From Aeromicrobium chenweiae (GTDB lineage: Bacteria > Actinomycetota > Actinomycetes > Propionibacteriales > Nocardioidaceae): DNA of 64,000 nt. The notes beneath the pieces were generated by a model. The model searched no databases and had not been told where the DNA came from. It saw only the letters and a program-made list of their open reading frames with translations. The position numbers and the translations under genes were made by a program. Shown in pieces: positions 36,499 to 44,261 of the stretch. Position 1 is the first letter of the stretch. Each line of letters begins with the position of its first letter. The stretch covers positions 558,001-622,000 of the forward strand of contig NZ_CP026952.1 in NCBI RefSeq assembly GCF_003065605.1, read 5' to 3'.

Positions 36499-37265
36499 GC
36501 CACGGTCTCCTGCAGGACCGGGTCGTGGTCGTCACCGGCGGCTCGAGCGGCAACGGGCGGGCGATCGCCCTCGCGGCCGCCGCCCAGGGCGCCCGCGCCG
36601 TGGTGGTCGCCGACGTCGTCTCGGAACCGCGGGAGGGCGGCCGGCCGACGCACGAGGTCATCGGGGGCGACAGCCTCTTCGTGTCGTGCGACGTCAGCCA
36701 GCCGGACTCGATCGAGGCGGCCGTCGCGGCCGCGGACCCGTTCGGCGGGGTCGACGTGCTGGTCAACAACGCCGGCATCGTGGGACCGGCGAGCCGGGTC
36801 GTCGAGATGGATCCCGCGGACTTCGACCAGGTGCTCGCGGTGAACCTGCGGGGCACGTTCCTGGGTTGTCGGGCCGCGGGACGCCGGATGGCCGAGCGCG
36901 GCTCCGGCAGCATCGTCAACGTCGCGAGCATCGCCGGGATCCTCGGGTCGCGGAGCTCCGCGGCGTACAGCGCCTCCAAAGCGGGGATCCTGCTGATGAC
37001 GAGCACCCTGGCCTTCGAGCTCGGCTCCGCGGGCGTGCGGGTCAACTCGGTCCTGCCCGGGATCATCGAGACGCACATGACGACGGTCGACCGCACGCTG
37101 GCGACGGACGCGTACGCGGCGACGGTGGCGAAGGTGCCGCTCGGCCGCCTCGGCACGCCGGACGACATCGCGAACGCGGTGGTCTACCTCGCGAGCACCC
37201 TGGCCGGGTACGTCACGGGCTCATCACTGGTCGTCGACGGCGGGCTCATCGCCACGGTTCCCTGA
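36495..37265 (+). CDS. SDR oxidoreductase, last gene of the beta-oxidation operon
   Basis: 256 aa. VTGGSSGNGRAIALAAAAQG cofactor loop, VNNAGIVGP, SIAGILGSRSSAAYSASKAG, VTGSSLVVDGG. The GTG at 36495 overlaps the thiolase stop; the longer in-frame ORF inside the thiolase gene is a shadow. It is the third SDR of this operon; each may serve a different hydroxyl group. A convergent hairpin follows. Confidence 0.83.
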   Translation: MSHGLLQDRVVVVTGGSSGNGRAIALAAAAQGARAVVVADVVSEPREGGRPTHEVIGGDSLFVSCDVSQPDSIEAAVAAADPFGGVDVLVNNAGIVGPASRVVEMDPADFDQVLAVNLRGTFLGCRAAGRRMAERGSGSIVNVASIAGILGSRSSAAYSASKAGILLMTSTLAFELGSAGVRVNSVLPGIIETHMTTVDRTLATDAYAATVAKVPLGRLGTPDDIANAVVYLASTLAGYVTGSSLVVDGGLIATVP

Positions 37266-37274
37266 CCTCTGGGG

Positions 37275-37318
37275 ACGAGGAGGGGCCGGTCCGGATGCCC
37301 GGGCCGGCCCCTCCTCGT
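37275..37318. terminator. Convergent bidirectional hairpin
   Basis: 15-bp perfect arms (37275-37289 and 37304-37318, ACGAGGAGGGGCCGG and complement) around a 14-base loop, between two convergent 3' ends. Confidence 0.8.
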
Positions 37319-37328
37319 GCTCGAGCCC

Positions 37329-38123
37329 TCAGGCAGCTGCGGCGAGCCGGCGCAGGTACGTGTACCGATCGGTGACGACGTGGCCCGTGATGCGTCCGTC
37401 GACCACCCGGACGAGCCCGGTCGCGTAGAGCTCACCGTCGACGCCCCGCAGGCCGTCATGGGCGTCGCCCAGGCCGCCTGCGTAGGCGCCCGACACCGAG
37501 ACGTGGAACGCAGCCTGATCGCTGGCGCTGAACAGGTCGATGACGCGCGAGGTGGGCGCGTCGAACCGTGCGAGGGGGGCGCCGGGGGTCGCGTCGTCCC
37601 GGGTGATCTCCGGGTCGTCCAGCCATCGCGAGGACTCGAGCCACGCGCGCACGACGTCCTCGATGTGGGGTGACGCGGGCTCGTCCGGCGCCATGAAGGG
37701 GTCGAGGGCGGGGGCGGAGACGGGAAGGGGGACACCGTCGTGCTGCTGCGCGGCCCGCGAGAAGTAGTCCTGCTCCACCCGGCACTCGGTGAGGCGCTCG
37801 TGGTCCCACCGGTACATGCTGACGCCCTGCCAGCTCGCGGACGTCCCGGAGAGGACCGACCGGCCGTGCTCGGTGAAGTGCAGGGCGGCGCGCTCGCCGT
37901 TCGAGATGAACCCGTGGACCGTGAAGCCGAGGCCGGGGTACTGGCGGTACTGCTTGGCGGTCGCGGGCTTGTACTGCTCGTCGCGGCCGCGGAGGCTGAA
38001 CGTGTTCATGTGCAGCACGTAGTCCTCGACCATGATCCGGTCGCAGACCGTGAAGTCGTGGCTCGCCGTGTAGCCGTACGCGTAGATTCTCAGCAGCTCG
38101 GCGAACGGGGAGAGATCGGTCAT
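37329..38123 (-). CDS. Double NTF2/SnoaL-like protein (paralogue 2)
   Basis: 264 aa with two NTF2-like halves, paralogous to the protein at 25093: shared RIMVEDYVLHM, QYPGLGFTVHGFI, FTEHG, SWQGVSMYR, ECRVEQDYFSR, and SGAYAGGLGDA near the end. Start ATG 38123: a TATGAT box ends 6 bases upstream (leaderless), with operator e directly behind it. The longer ORF start at 38162 would lie upstream of the promoter. The two copies flank the beta-oxidation genes and share the operator, so they probably act on pathway intermediates. Function unknown. Confidence 0.74.
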   Translation of the reverse strand: MTDLSPFAELLRIYAYGYTASHDFTVCDRIMVEDYVLHMNTFSLRGRDEQYKPATAKQYRQYPGLGFTVHGFISNGERAALHFTEHGRSVLSGTSASWQGVSMYRWDHERLTECRVEQDYFSRAAQQHDGVPLPVSAPALDPFMAPDEPASPHIEDVVRAWLESSRWLDDPEITRDDATPGAPLARFDAPTSRVIDLFSASDQAAFHVSVSGAYAGGLGDAHDGLRGVDGELYATGLVRVVDGRITGHVVTDRYTYLRRLAAAA

Positions 38124-38129
38124 CCGTGC

Positions 38130-38152
38130 ATCATACAAACGGCCGGTTGGTA
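38130..38152 (-). promoter_or_regulatory. Promoter with TetR-regulon operator e (CAAACGGCCGGTTGGTA)
   Basis: On the minus strand TATGAT (38130-38135) lies 6 bases before the NTF2-like ATG. The fifth operator copy (38136-38152) abuts it, covering the spacer, as expected for repression. Confidence 0.65.
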
Positions 38153-38255
38153 GAGCAATCACCGGATCCCAGCCTGAGCGGTGCTCCGAGAGGGCTTCCC
38201 CGCCGTCGGGGCCGGGTCGTCAGTGGTTCGCGGCTGCGCGCGGCGTGCGACAAGT

Positions 38256-38276
38256 CAAACGCTCGGATGGTAACTT
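38256..38276 (+). promoter_or_regulatory. tetR promoter with operator f (CAAACGCTCGGATGGTA)
   Basis: The sixth copy of the motif (38256-38272) runs into TAACTT (38271-38276), the likely -10 box. The tetR ATG follows after 7 bases (leaderless). This arrangement implies autorepression. Confidence 0.65.
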
Positions 38277-38283
38277 CTCGCAA

Positions 38284-38988
38284 ATGAACGCAAGTGCAGG
38301 ACCCAAGGCGCCGGGGGGCGCGGACGACGCCACGACCAGCGATTCGGCGTCGATGCCCAGGTCGGGTCGCAAGGTCACGACGTCGAACCGTCAGTCGCCG
38401 CGCAAGTCGGGCGACGAGCGATGGAAGGAGCTGCTCGACGTCTCGGCCAGGATGTTCGCGGACCGCGGGTACGCCGCCACCTCGCTCCAGCACATCGCCG
38501 ACGAGCTCGGGATGCTGAAGGGCAGTCTCTACTACTACATCAAGACCAAGGACGATCTGCTGTACGAGGTCATCCGCGGCGTGTACTGGGAGGGAGTGGC
38601 CAATTTTCGCCGTATCACCACGGGTCCGGGCGATGCGGTCGACCGGCTCGAGCACGCGATCCAGGGCCACGTGCGCTACCTGATCGACAACATCACGGCG
38701 ACGACGGTGTTCCTGCACGAGTTCGACCAGCTCTCGCCCGGTCGGCGCGAGGAGCTCTCGGCGCTGGGCTACACCGAGCAGCTGCGCGACCTCATCCGCG
38801 CCGGCCAGGCCGAGGGCAGCATCCGGCCCGAGATCGATGCGTCGATGGCGGCCCTCGCCGTGCTGGGCGCGACGAACTGGATCTACCGCTGGTACCGCGA
38901 TCCGGGCTCGCGTGGCCCCGACGAGATCGGCCGGCAGTTCTCGGACATCTTCGTGTCCGGCCTCGTCTCCCCGTCCCGCAAAGCCTGA
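38284..38988 (+). CDS. TetR-family regulator of the catabolic island
   Basis: 234 aa. A disordered 40-residue N-terminal tail (Ser/Gly/Arg-rich) precedes the HTH (YAATSLQHIADELGMLKGSL with YYYIKTKDDLLYEVIRG), a sequence style close to KstR2-like regulators of CoA-thioester catabolism. The C-terminal ligand domain (about residues 95-220) ends in ATNWIYRWYRDPG. Its promoter holds operator f, and six like sites lie at the other island promoters, so it is the best candidate repressor, probably released by an acyl-CoA intermediate. The operator does not match the published KstR or KstR2 consensus. The longer ORF start at 38245 would read through the operator. Confidence 0.85.
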   Translation: MNASAGPKAPGGADDATTSDSASMPRSGRKVTTSNRQSPRKSGDERWKELLDVSARMFADRGYAATSLQHIADELGMLKGSLYYYIKTKDDLLYEVIRGVYWEGVANFRRITTGPGDAVDRLEHAIQGHVRYLIDNITATTVFLHEFDQLSPGRREELSALGYTEQLRDLIRAGQAEGSIRPEIDASMAALAVLGATNWIYRWYRDPGSRGPDEIGRQFSDIFVSGLVSPSRKA

Positions 38989-39028
38989 CGCTGCCGAGCG
39001 GGCCGACGCGGCTCGTCGTCCGATTGGC

Positions 39029-39056
39029 TTGACATGTGACGTGAGTCTCGTACTCT
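39029..39056 (+). promoter_or_regulatory. Sigma70-type promoter of the ABC importer operon
   Basis: TTGACA (39029-39034), a 16-bp spacer and TACTCT (39051-39056). The spacer is exactly the CRP-like element TGTGACGTGAGTCTCG. Transcription would start near 39063, just before operator g. Confidence 0.7.
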
Positions 39057-39070
39057 TGTCGGCAAGTCAC

Positions 39071-39087
39071 CAAACGAACGGATGGTA
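39071..39087 (+). promoter_or_regulatory. TetR-regulon operator g (CAAACGAACGGATGGTA)
   Basis: Seventh copy, in the 5' leader of the importer mRNA and ending 2 bases before the ATG. A bound repressor here would block elongation or initiation. The GGATGG within it may also serve as a weak ribosome-binding site. Confidence 0.62.
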
Positions 39088-39089
39088 AA

Positions 39090-40256
39090 ATGACGTCTAC
39101 CACAAGCCGGCGCTCCGGCAGGGTCCTGGCGCTCGGAACGGTTGCAGCCCTCGTCCTCGGGGCCTGCGGATCGGGCAGCGACTCCGGAGAGTCCAAGGCG
39201 GACGCTGACACCGTCACGGTCGACCTGCTGACCGAGCTCACCGGCGCCGCGGCGTTCTGCGGCAAGTCGGTCCGCGCGGGCGCGGAGGCGGCCATCAAGA
39301 AGGCCAACCAGGACGACATGCTCGACGGCGTCACCATCAAGCTCAAGGTCCGCGACACCGCGACCGATCCCCGCAAGGCGTCGGCCGCCATGAGCGACGC
39401 CGCGTCATCGGATGCTGCGTCGACGATCTTCGGCTGCTCCAGCGCCGAGGCCGTGGCGATCGCCCCCATCGCCCAGGACGAGGAGATCCCGCTGGTCGCG
39501 GTGCAGTCCGGCACCGAGGGCGTCGTGGACGCGGGTGACTACGTGTTCCGCACGACCGCGCCGCAGTCGTCGTACCACAAGAAGCAGGTCGACCACTGGG
39601 AGAGCAAGGGCGTCAAGAGCGTCGCGATCGCCTACCAGACGGACAACCCGACCCTGGTCGACCTCGGTGAGAAGGTCTATCCCGACCTGCTGAAGGACGC
39701 CGGGATCAAGCTGGTGAAGAGCAGCAAGTTCGCCGGCGACGGATTCGACTTCACGGGCCTCGCCAACGGCATCGTCTCGGCGAAGCCCGAGGCCGTCCTG
39801 GTGCTCGGCCAGGGCACGCCGAACGTCACGATCGTGACCCAGATCCTGCAGAGCGGCTTCGAGGGTCTGATCGGCGGCACGCCCGGCTTCTCCGGAGGCG
39901 TGCTGAAGCCCCTCGGCGCCAAGGCCGACGGCCTGACGTGGCCCACGGACTTCCACCCCGACGCGGACAACGCCGGCACGAAGGACTTCGTCGCGGCGTA
40001 CACCAAGATCACGGGCACGAAGGCCGAAGAGATCGACGCCTTCACGGCCGAGGCCTGGGACGCCGTGATGTTCACGGTCGCCGGCCTGAAGAACGCCAAG
40101 AGCTTCGACCGCTCCGACGTCCGGGAGGGCTTCTCGAAGGCTGCCGACGAGGGCATCGAGGGCGCTGTCGGTCCCCTCACGTTCGAGGACCGTGACGCAC
40201 GAGCCGAGGGCGTGCTGATCGAGTGGCAGGACGCCACCGCGCGTCTGGCTCCTTGA
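39090..40256 (+). CDS. Substrate-binding lipoprotein of a branched-chain-type ABC importer
   Basis: 388 aa. Signal peptide with lipobox LGAC (cysteine at about residue 27), then a type I periplasmic-binding fold of the LivK/Peripla_BP_6 kind (VDLLTELTGAAAFCGKSVRAGAEAAI). These bind amino acids, but in actinobacterial catabolic clusters also aromatic and other carboxylic acids. It heads the importer operon at 39-44 kb, with its own strong promoter and operator g, so it is likely induced by the pathway substrate. Confidence 0.88.
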   Translation: MTSTTSRRSGRVLALGTVAALVLGACGSGSDSGESKADADTVTVDLLTELTGAAAFCGKSVRAGAEAAIKKANQDDMLDGVTIKLKVRDTATDPRKASAAMSDAASSDAASTIFGCSSAEAVAIAPIAQDEEIPLVAVQSGTEGVVDAGDYVFRTTAPQSSYHKKQVDHWESKGVKSVAIAYQTDNPTLVDLGEKVYPDLLKDAGIKLVKSSKFAGDGFDFTGLANGIVSAKPEAVLVLGQGTPNVTIVTQILQSGFEGLIGGTPGFSGGVLKPLGAKADGLTWPTDFHPDADNAGTKDFVAAYTKITGTKAEEIDAFTAEAWDAVMFTVAGLKNAKSFDRSDVREGFSKAADEGIEGAVGPLTFEDRDARAEGVLIEWQDATARLAP

Positions 40257-40262
40257 CCGCCG

Positions 40263-40294
40263 GCCGGCCGGGACGTCGAGGCGTCCCGGCCGGC
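40263..40294 (+). terminator. Attenuating hairpin between binding protein and permease genes
   Basis: GCCGGCCGGGACG (40263-40275) pairs perfectly with 40282-40294 around a 6-base loop, 7 bp after the stop. Within an operon this usually lets the binding protein be made in excess of the membrane parts. Confidence 0.7.
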
Positions 40295-40317
40295 TCCTCC
40301 TCTGTGAAAGAAGATCC

Positions 40318-41214
40318 ATGCTCCAGCTCTTGAGCAGCGCGCTCATCCTCGGCTCGATCTATCTGTTGTTCTCGATGGGTCTGAGCCTGTCGTGGGGAGT
40401 TCTGAACATCCTGAACCTCGCCCACGGCTCCATCTTCATGTTCGGCGCCTTCAGCGCGTACCTCATCACGCGTGAGGTCACGCAGGACATCCATCTGGCG
40501 GTGCTCGCGGTCATCGCGGCCCTCGTCGGCGGCGCCCTCTCCGTCCTCCTGCAGGTTCTCGTCTACCACCCGCTGCAGCGTCGTACCGCTGATGCGCACT
40601 CGGCCGAGCTCGGCGTGCTGATCGCGAGCATCGGTGCCGGGCTCATCCCGGTCACGGTCGCCCTCAACCTGTCGACCGACGAGGTCGTCAACCTCCCGGC
40701 CGGCGTCGTGGAGACACAGATCCACGTGTTCGGCTCGGTACGCATCACGACGCTGCAGATCGGCATCGTCATCGTTTCGCTCGTGCTGGCAGCGGCCCTC
40801 AGCGTGTTCGTCGCGCGGACCCGGACCGGCCGCGCGATGCGGACGATCGCGGCCGATCCCGTCACCGCCGACATCATGGGCATCCCCGTGGCACGGCTCT
40901 CGGCCCTGACCATGTTCATCAGCGGTGCGTTGGCCGGGACGGCGGGCCTCCTGCTCGCCGCCAACGCCAACGCGATCGAGGCGCACATGGGTGACGGCCT
41001 GCTGCTCAAGGCGTTCGCCGCCGTCGTGCTCGGCGGGGTCGGCAGCATCCCCGGCGCCGCGGTCGGCGCCTTCGCCCTCGCACTGGGCGAGACGTTCGCG
41101 GTCGAGTACTTCGGCGGTGACGCGAAGGACTTCGTGGCCTTCGGCCTCATCATCGTGGTCCTGCTCCTGCGACCCCAAGGCATCTTCACCCGAGCGGCAG
41201 GTCAGCGCGCATGA
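40318..41214 (+). CDS. ABC importer permease, LivH-like
   Basis: 298 aa with about eight TM segments. The N-terminus LILGSIYLLFSMGLSLSWGV and NLAHGSIFMFGA, and the EAA-like cytoplasmic loop FAAVVLGGVGSIPGAAVGA, are typical of LivH. GAAAGAAG lies about 5 bases before the ATG. Overlaps livM-like gene by ATGA. Confidence 0.9.
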   Translation: MLQLLSSALILGSIYLLFSMGLSLSWGVLNILNLAHGSIFMFGAFSAYLITREVTQDIHLAVLAVIAALVGGALSVLLQVLVYHPLQRRTADAHSAELGVLIASIGAGLIPVTVALNLSTDEVVNLPAGVVETQIHVFGSVRITTLQIGIVIVSLVLAAALSVFVARTRTGRAMRTIAADPVTADIMGIPVARLSALTMFISGALAGTAGLLLAANANAIEAHMGDGLLLKAFAAVVLGGVGSIPGAAVGAFALALGETFAVEYFGGDAKDFVAFGLIIVVLLLRPQGIFTRAAGQRA

Positions 41215-42140
41215 TCAACGAATGGGTCTCCGACAACGAGACGCTCCTGCAGACCGTCATGGTCTACTACATCTTCGGCCTCAGCATCCAAGTCGTCCTC
41301 CGAGCCGGTGTGTTCTCGCTCGCGAGCGCGGGCATGTGGGCCATCGCCGGGTACGCGACCGCCTGGATGCTCGACCGGGACATCGCCTGGCCGTTGGCCG
41401 TCGCCGTGTCGCTGGTGATCGTCCTGGTGGTGTCGCTGCTTCTCGCGATCGCGTTGGGCCGCCTGTCGGGGCTCTACCTCGGCATGGCCACGATCGCGTT
41501 CGACCTCATCATCGTGTCGCTCGCGTACACGTGGGAGAGCGTCACGGGTGGGGCGATCGGCCTGTACGGGATCCCGCGTGACGTGACCCTGCTCCACGCG
41601 GTGCTCCTGGCAGTCGTCGCGACGGTCGTCGTGGGCCTGCTGCAGGCCCGTGCCGGCGGCCGTGCCCTCGACGCACTGCGCACGGACGCGACCCTGGCCT
41701 CCTCGGTCGGCATCAACGTCCCACGCGCACGCATCTACTGCATCGTCCTGAGCGGGGTGCTCGGCGGCCTGTCCGGCGCGATCAGCCCGCTGATCTTCGG
41801 AGTCCTCGGACCCGGCGACGGCGGCTTCACCCTCGTGGTGCTGGGCCTCACGATCGTCGTGATCGGCGGCTCCCGGTCGTGGATCGGCGCCGTGGTCGGT
41901 GCGGTGATCGTCACTTTCCTGCCCGAGGTCCTGACCTTCATGGACGAGTGGAGCAGTGCGGTCTACGGCGTCCTGATCGTCGTCATGGTGATCTTCGCCC
42001 CGCAGGGACTGACCAGCATCGTGGCCCGGCTCGTCCGTGCTGCCACCGGCCGGACCAGGCCGCGTCCAGGTGACGGGTCGCAGGATCCGCACCAGCCGGA
42101 GCCCACCGGCGATCCCGTCTCGGTGGAGGAGCGCTCATGA
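41211..42140 (+). CDS. ABC importer permease, LivM-like
   Basis: 309 aa with about eight to nine TM segments and a hydrophilic C-terminal tail of 35 residues. VFSLASAGMWAIAGYATAW and the coupling loop LTIVVIGGSRSWIGAVVGAV match LivM. Overlaps the ATPase gene by ATGA. It forms a heterodimeric channel with the LivH-like protein. Confidence 0.9.
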   Translation: MINEWVSDNETLLQTVMVYYIFGLSIQVVLRAGVFSLASAGMWAIAGYATAWMLDRDIAWPLAVAVSLVIVLVVSLLLAIALGRLSGLYLGMATIAFDLIIVSLAYTWESVTGGAIGLYGIPRDVTLLHAVLLAVVATVVVGLLQARAGGRALDALRTDATLASSVGINVPRARIYCIVLSGVLGGLSGAISPLIFGVLGPGDGGFTLVVLGLTIVVIGGSRSWIGAVVGAVIVTFLPEVLTFMDEWSSAVYGVLIVVMVIFAPQGLTSIVARLVRAATGRTRPRPGDGSQDPHQPEPTGDPVSVEERS

Positions 42141-42910
42141 CCACGGAACCCTTGGTACGCCTGGACGGCGTCATGGTGCACTTCGGCGGCGTCAAGGCCG
42201 TCGATGGCGTGACCTTCACGCTCGAGCGCGGCTCGTTGTGCGGCGTCGTCGGTCCGAACGGATCGGGCAAGACCACGCTGATCAACGCGATGTCCGGCAT
42301 CTCGCCGGCGACGGGCGGCCGGATCGAGTTCCTCGGGTCCGACACCACCCGGTCCTCGCCGTTCGCGCTGGCCCGCCTGGGCCTGCGGCGTACGTTCCAG
42401 TCGATCCGCCTGCTCCCGGAGCTCGACGTCCTGGCGAACGTTGCCCTCGGCGCGGACTCGGGGGGCGGTCAGTACGACGGCCTCCTGCGGCCCCGTCGGT
42501 CCCGCACCAACGAGCGGCGCACGCGCGAGCAGGCACTGGCGGCTCTCGACCGGGTCGGCCTCGTGCACCTCGCCCGGCACCGGCCGACGGATCTGCCGTA
42601 CGGCCACCAGCGCATGATCGAGATCGCTCGCGCGGTCGTCAGCGAGCCCGAGGTGCTGCTGCTGGACGAGCCGGTCGCCGGCATGTCCGGCGAGGAGCGC
42701 CGCCAGGTGGCGGACCTCCTGATCTCGCTCCGGGCGGACGGCATGACCCAGATGCTCGTGGAGCACGACCTGGGTCTCGTGACCCGGATCTGCGACCACC
42801 TGGTCGCCCTCGATCACGGGCAGGTGATCGCCGACGGCGATCCGCTCACCGTCATGAACGACTCTTCTGTTAGGGAGGCCTATCTTGGCCCGCAACACAC
42901 GTCAGCTTGA
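42137..42910 (+). CDS. ABC importer ATPase, LivG-like
   Basis: 257 aa. Walker A GPNGSGKTTL (about residues 39-48), the Leu-rich loop RTFQSIRLLPELDVLANVALG, Walker B VLLLDEPVAGM, and the LivG C-terminal VREAYLG. The expected LSGGQ is replaced by LPYGHQRMIEIARA, which is usual in LivG. Overlaps the next gene by 26 bases. Confidence 0.9.
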   Translation: MTTEPLVRLDGVMVHFGGVKAVDGVTFTLERGSLCGVVGPNGSGKTTLINAMSGISPATGGRIEFLGSDTTRSSPFALARLGLRRTFQSIRLLPELDVLANVALGADSGGGQYDGLLRPRRSRTNERRTREQALAALDRVGLVHLARHRPTDLPYGHQRMIEIARAVVSEPEVLLLDEPVAGMSGEERRQVADLLISLRADGMTQMLVEHDLGLVTRICDHLVALDHGQVIADGDPLTVMNDSSVREAYLGPQHTSA

Positions 42911-43643
42911 GGTTCGTGACCTCACCGTCCGCTACGGACGCCTCACCGCGGTCGAGTCCGTCTCGTTCACGGCCGTCCCGGGGACGATCGAGCTGCTGCT
43001 CGGCGCGAACGGCGCGGGCAAGAGCTCGACGCTGAAGGCGATAGCCGGGGTCGTCAGGCCCGCGTCCGGCCAGGTCCGCATCGGTGACCAGGACATCACC
43101 GGCAAGCCGGCCTGGCGCGTCGTGCGGTCCAAGGTCGTGCTGGTGCCGGAGGGCCGCCGCATCGTGCAGTCGTTGAGCGTCGAGGAGAACCTGCTGCTCG
43201 GCGGGTACTCCAACACCGAGGCCAGCAGCCGCGACTCGATCCTCGCCGACGTGTACGACCTGTTCCCGATCCTCGCCGACCGCCGTCGGTCGGCCGGGGG
43301 TCTCCTGAGCGGCGGTGAGCAGCAGATGCTCGCGTTCGGGCGGGCGCTCATGGCCGATCCCGACGTCATCTTGATGGACGAGCCGTCGATGGGGCTGGCA
43401 CCGGTGATGGTCGACAAGGTCTTCGAGACGGTCCGTGAGATCGCGCTGCGGGGCATCGCGATCGTGATGGTCGAGCAGAACGCCGCGGCCATGGAGCTCG
43501 CCTCGGGGGTGCACGTCCTGGAGCAGGGGCGCGAGGTCCTGGGTGGCACGGGCGCCGAGCTGCGCGGCGACCCGCGGGTCGCGAGCGCTTTTCTCGGCGT
43601 CTCGGACTCGGGCGGGGCCAGCGCGGCGGCGCCGGCGTCGTGA
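42885..43643 (+). CDS. ABC importer ATPase, LivF-like (TTG start)
   Basis: 252 aa. Walker A GANGAGKSS, Q-loop VPEGRRIVQSLSVEENLLLG, signature LLSGGEQQMLAFGRAL, Walker B VILMDEPSMGL, and H-loop replaced by VEQNAAAM as in LivF. The start is a TTG at 42885, supported by GGGAGG 6 bases upstream inside the livG-like gene. Overlaps the next gene by GTGA. Confidence 0.88.
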   Translation: MARNTRQLEVRDLTVRYGRLTAVESVSFTAVPGTIELLLGANGAGKSSTLKAIAGVVRPASGQVRIGDQDITGKPAWRVVRSKVVLVPEGRRIVQSLSVEENLLLGGYSNTEASSRDSILADVYDLFPILADRRRSAGGLLSGGEQQMLAFGRALMADPDVILMDEPSMGLAPVMVDKVFETVREIALRGIAIVMVEQNAAAMELASGVHVLEQGREVLGGTGAELRGDPRVASAFLGVSDSGGASAAAPAS

Positions 43644-44149
43644 CCGTTGAGGAAGGCGCGGACCAGCGTCCATGGCTGGACCACATCGGCTTCGCGGTGC
43701 CCGACATCGGGCCCGCGGCCGAGCTGGTCATGAGCGCCCTCGGTGGCGAGTTCCAGCGCGGCGGGGACAACCACGACTACGGGTTCCGCACGGCCCAGTT
43801 CCACCTGCGGGGTGAGGTCAAGCTCGAGCTGCTCCAGCCGGTCGACCCCGGCTCGGACCTGCAGCGGTTCCTGGACGAGCGTGGGCCCGGGGTGCACCAC
43901 GTCACCTTCCTGACCGATGACGTCGTCGGGCTCGAGCGTGACCTGACGTCCTGCGGCTACCGGACCACCGGCACCAAGCTCGACGACCCGAACTGGCGCG
44001 AGACGTACCTGGGCCCGTCCCAGGGTCTCGGCACGGTCCTGCAGTTCGCGGACACCGTGCTGGACTGGCACACCCCGTGGCCCGGCATCGAGCTGGCCGA
44101 CGTCATGGCCGGGGCGCTGACGTGGGACGGCGCCCGGCTCCGTCGGTAG
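43640..44149 (+). CDS. VOC protein, methylmalonyl-CoA epimerase-like
   Basis: 169 aa with two beta-alpha-beta-beta-beta units. LDHIGFAVPDI at the N-terminus, VKLELLQPVD (metal glutamate), FLDERGPGVHHVTF (second metal histidine) and the C-terminal strands follow the methylmalonyl-CoA epimerase pattern, slightly longer than usual. It is coupled to the importer operon. An epimerase fits a pathway that releases propionyl-CoA. Another VOC activity is possible. Confidence 0.68.
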   Translation: MTVEEGADQRPWLDHIGFAVPDIGPAAELVMSALGGEFQRGGDNHDYGFRTAQFHLRGEVKLELLQPVDPGSDLQRFLDERGPGVHHVTFLTDDVVGLERDLTSCGYRTTGTKLDDPNWRETYLGPSQGLGTVLQFADTVLDWHTPWPGIELADVMAGALTWDGARLRR

Positions 44150-44245
44150 CCGTGCGCGTGAGCCCGTCGCCCGTACACCACTCGTGTGCGGGCGTGGGGC
44201 TCGTCCGCGATCCGGGCGGGCCGGGCAGCGTTTCGCCCGGCGATC

Positions 44246-44261
44246 TACCGTCGATGACATG
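44246..44261 (+). promoter_or_regulatory. Leaderless promoter of the flavin reductase gene
   Basis: TACCGT (44246-44251) lies 7 bases before the ATG at 44259. This supports that start over the in-frame ATG at 44184. Confidence 0.5.

Noticed and set aside
38284..38988. Identity as KstR or KstR2 (cholesterol regulators)
   Set aside because: The HTH style is similar, but the seven-site operator differs from the known consensus sequences, and no cholesterol ring-degradation genes are in the window.
18364..44149. Complete steroid or aromatic degradation cluster
   Set aside because: No ketosteroid dehydrogenase, ring hydroxylase, extradiol dioxygenase or Mce genes; only beta-oxidation-type enzymes, uptake and regulation are seen.
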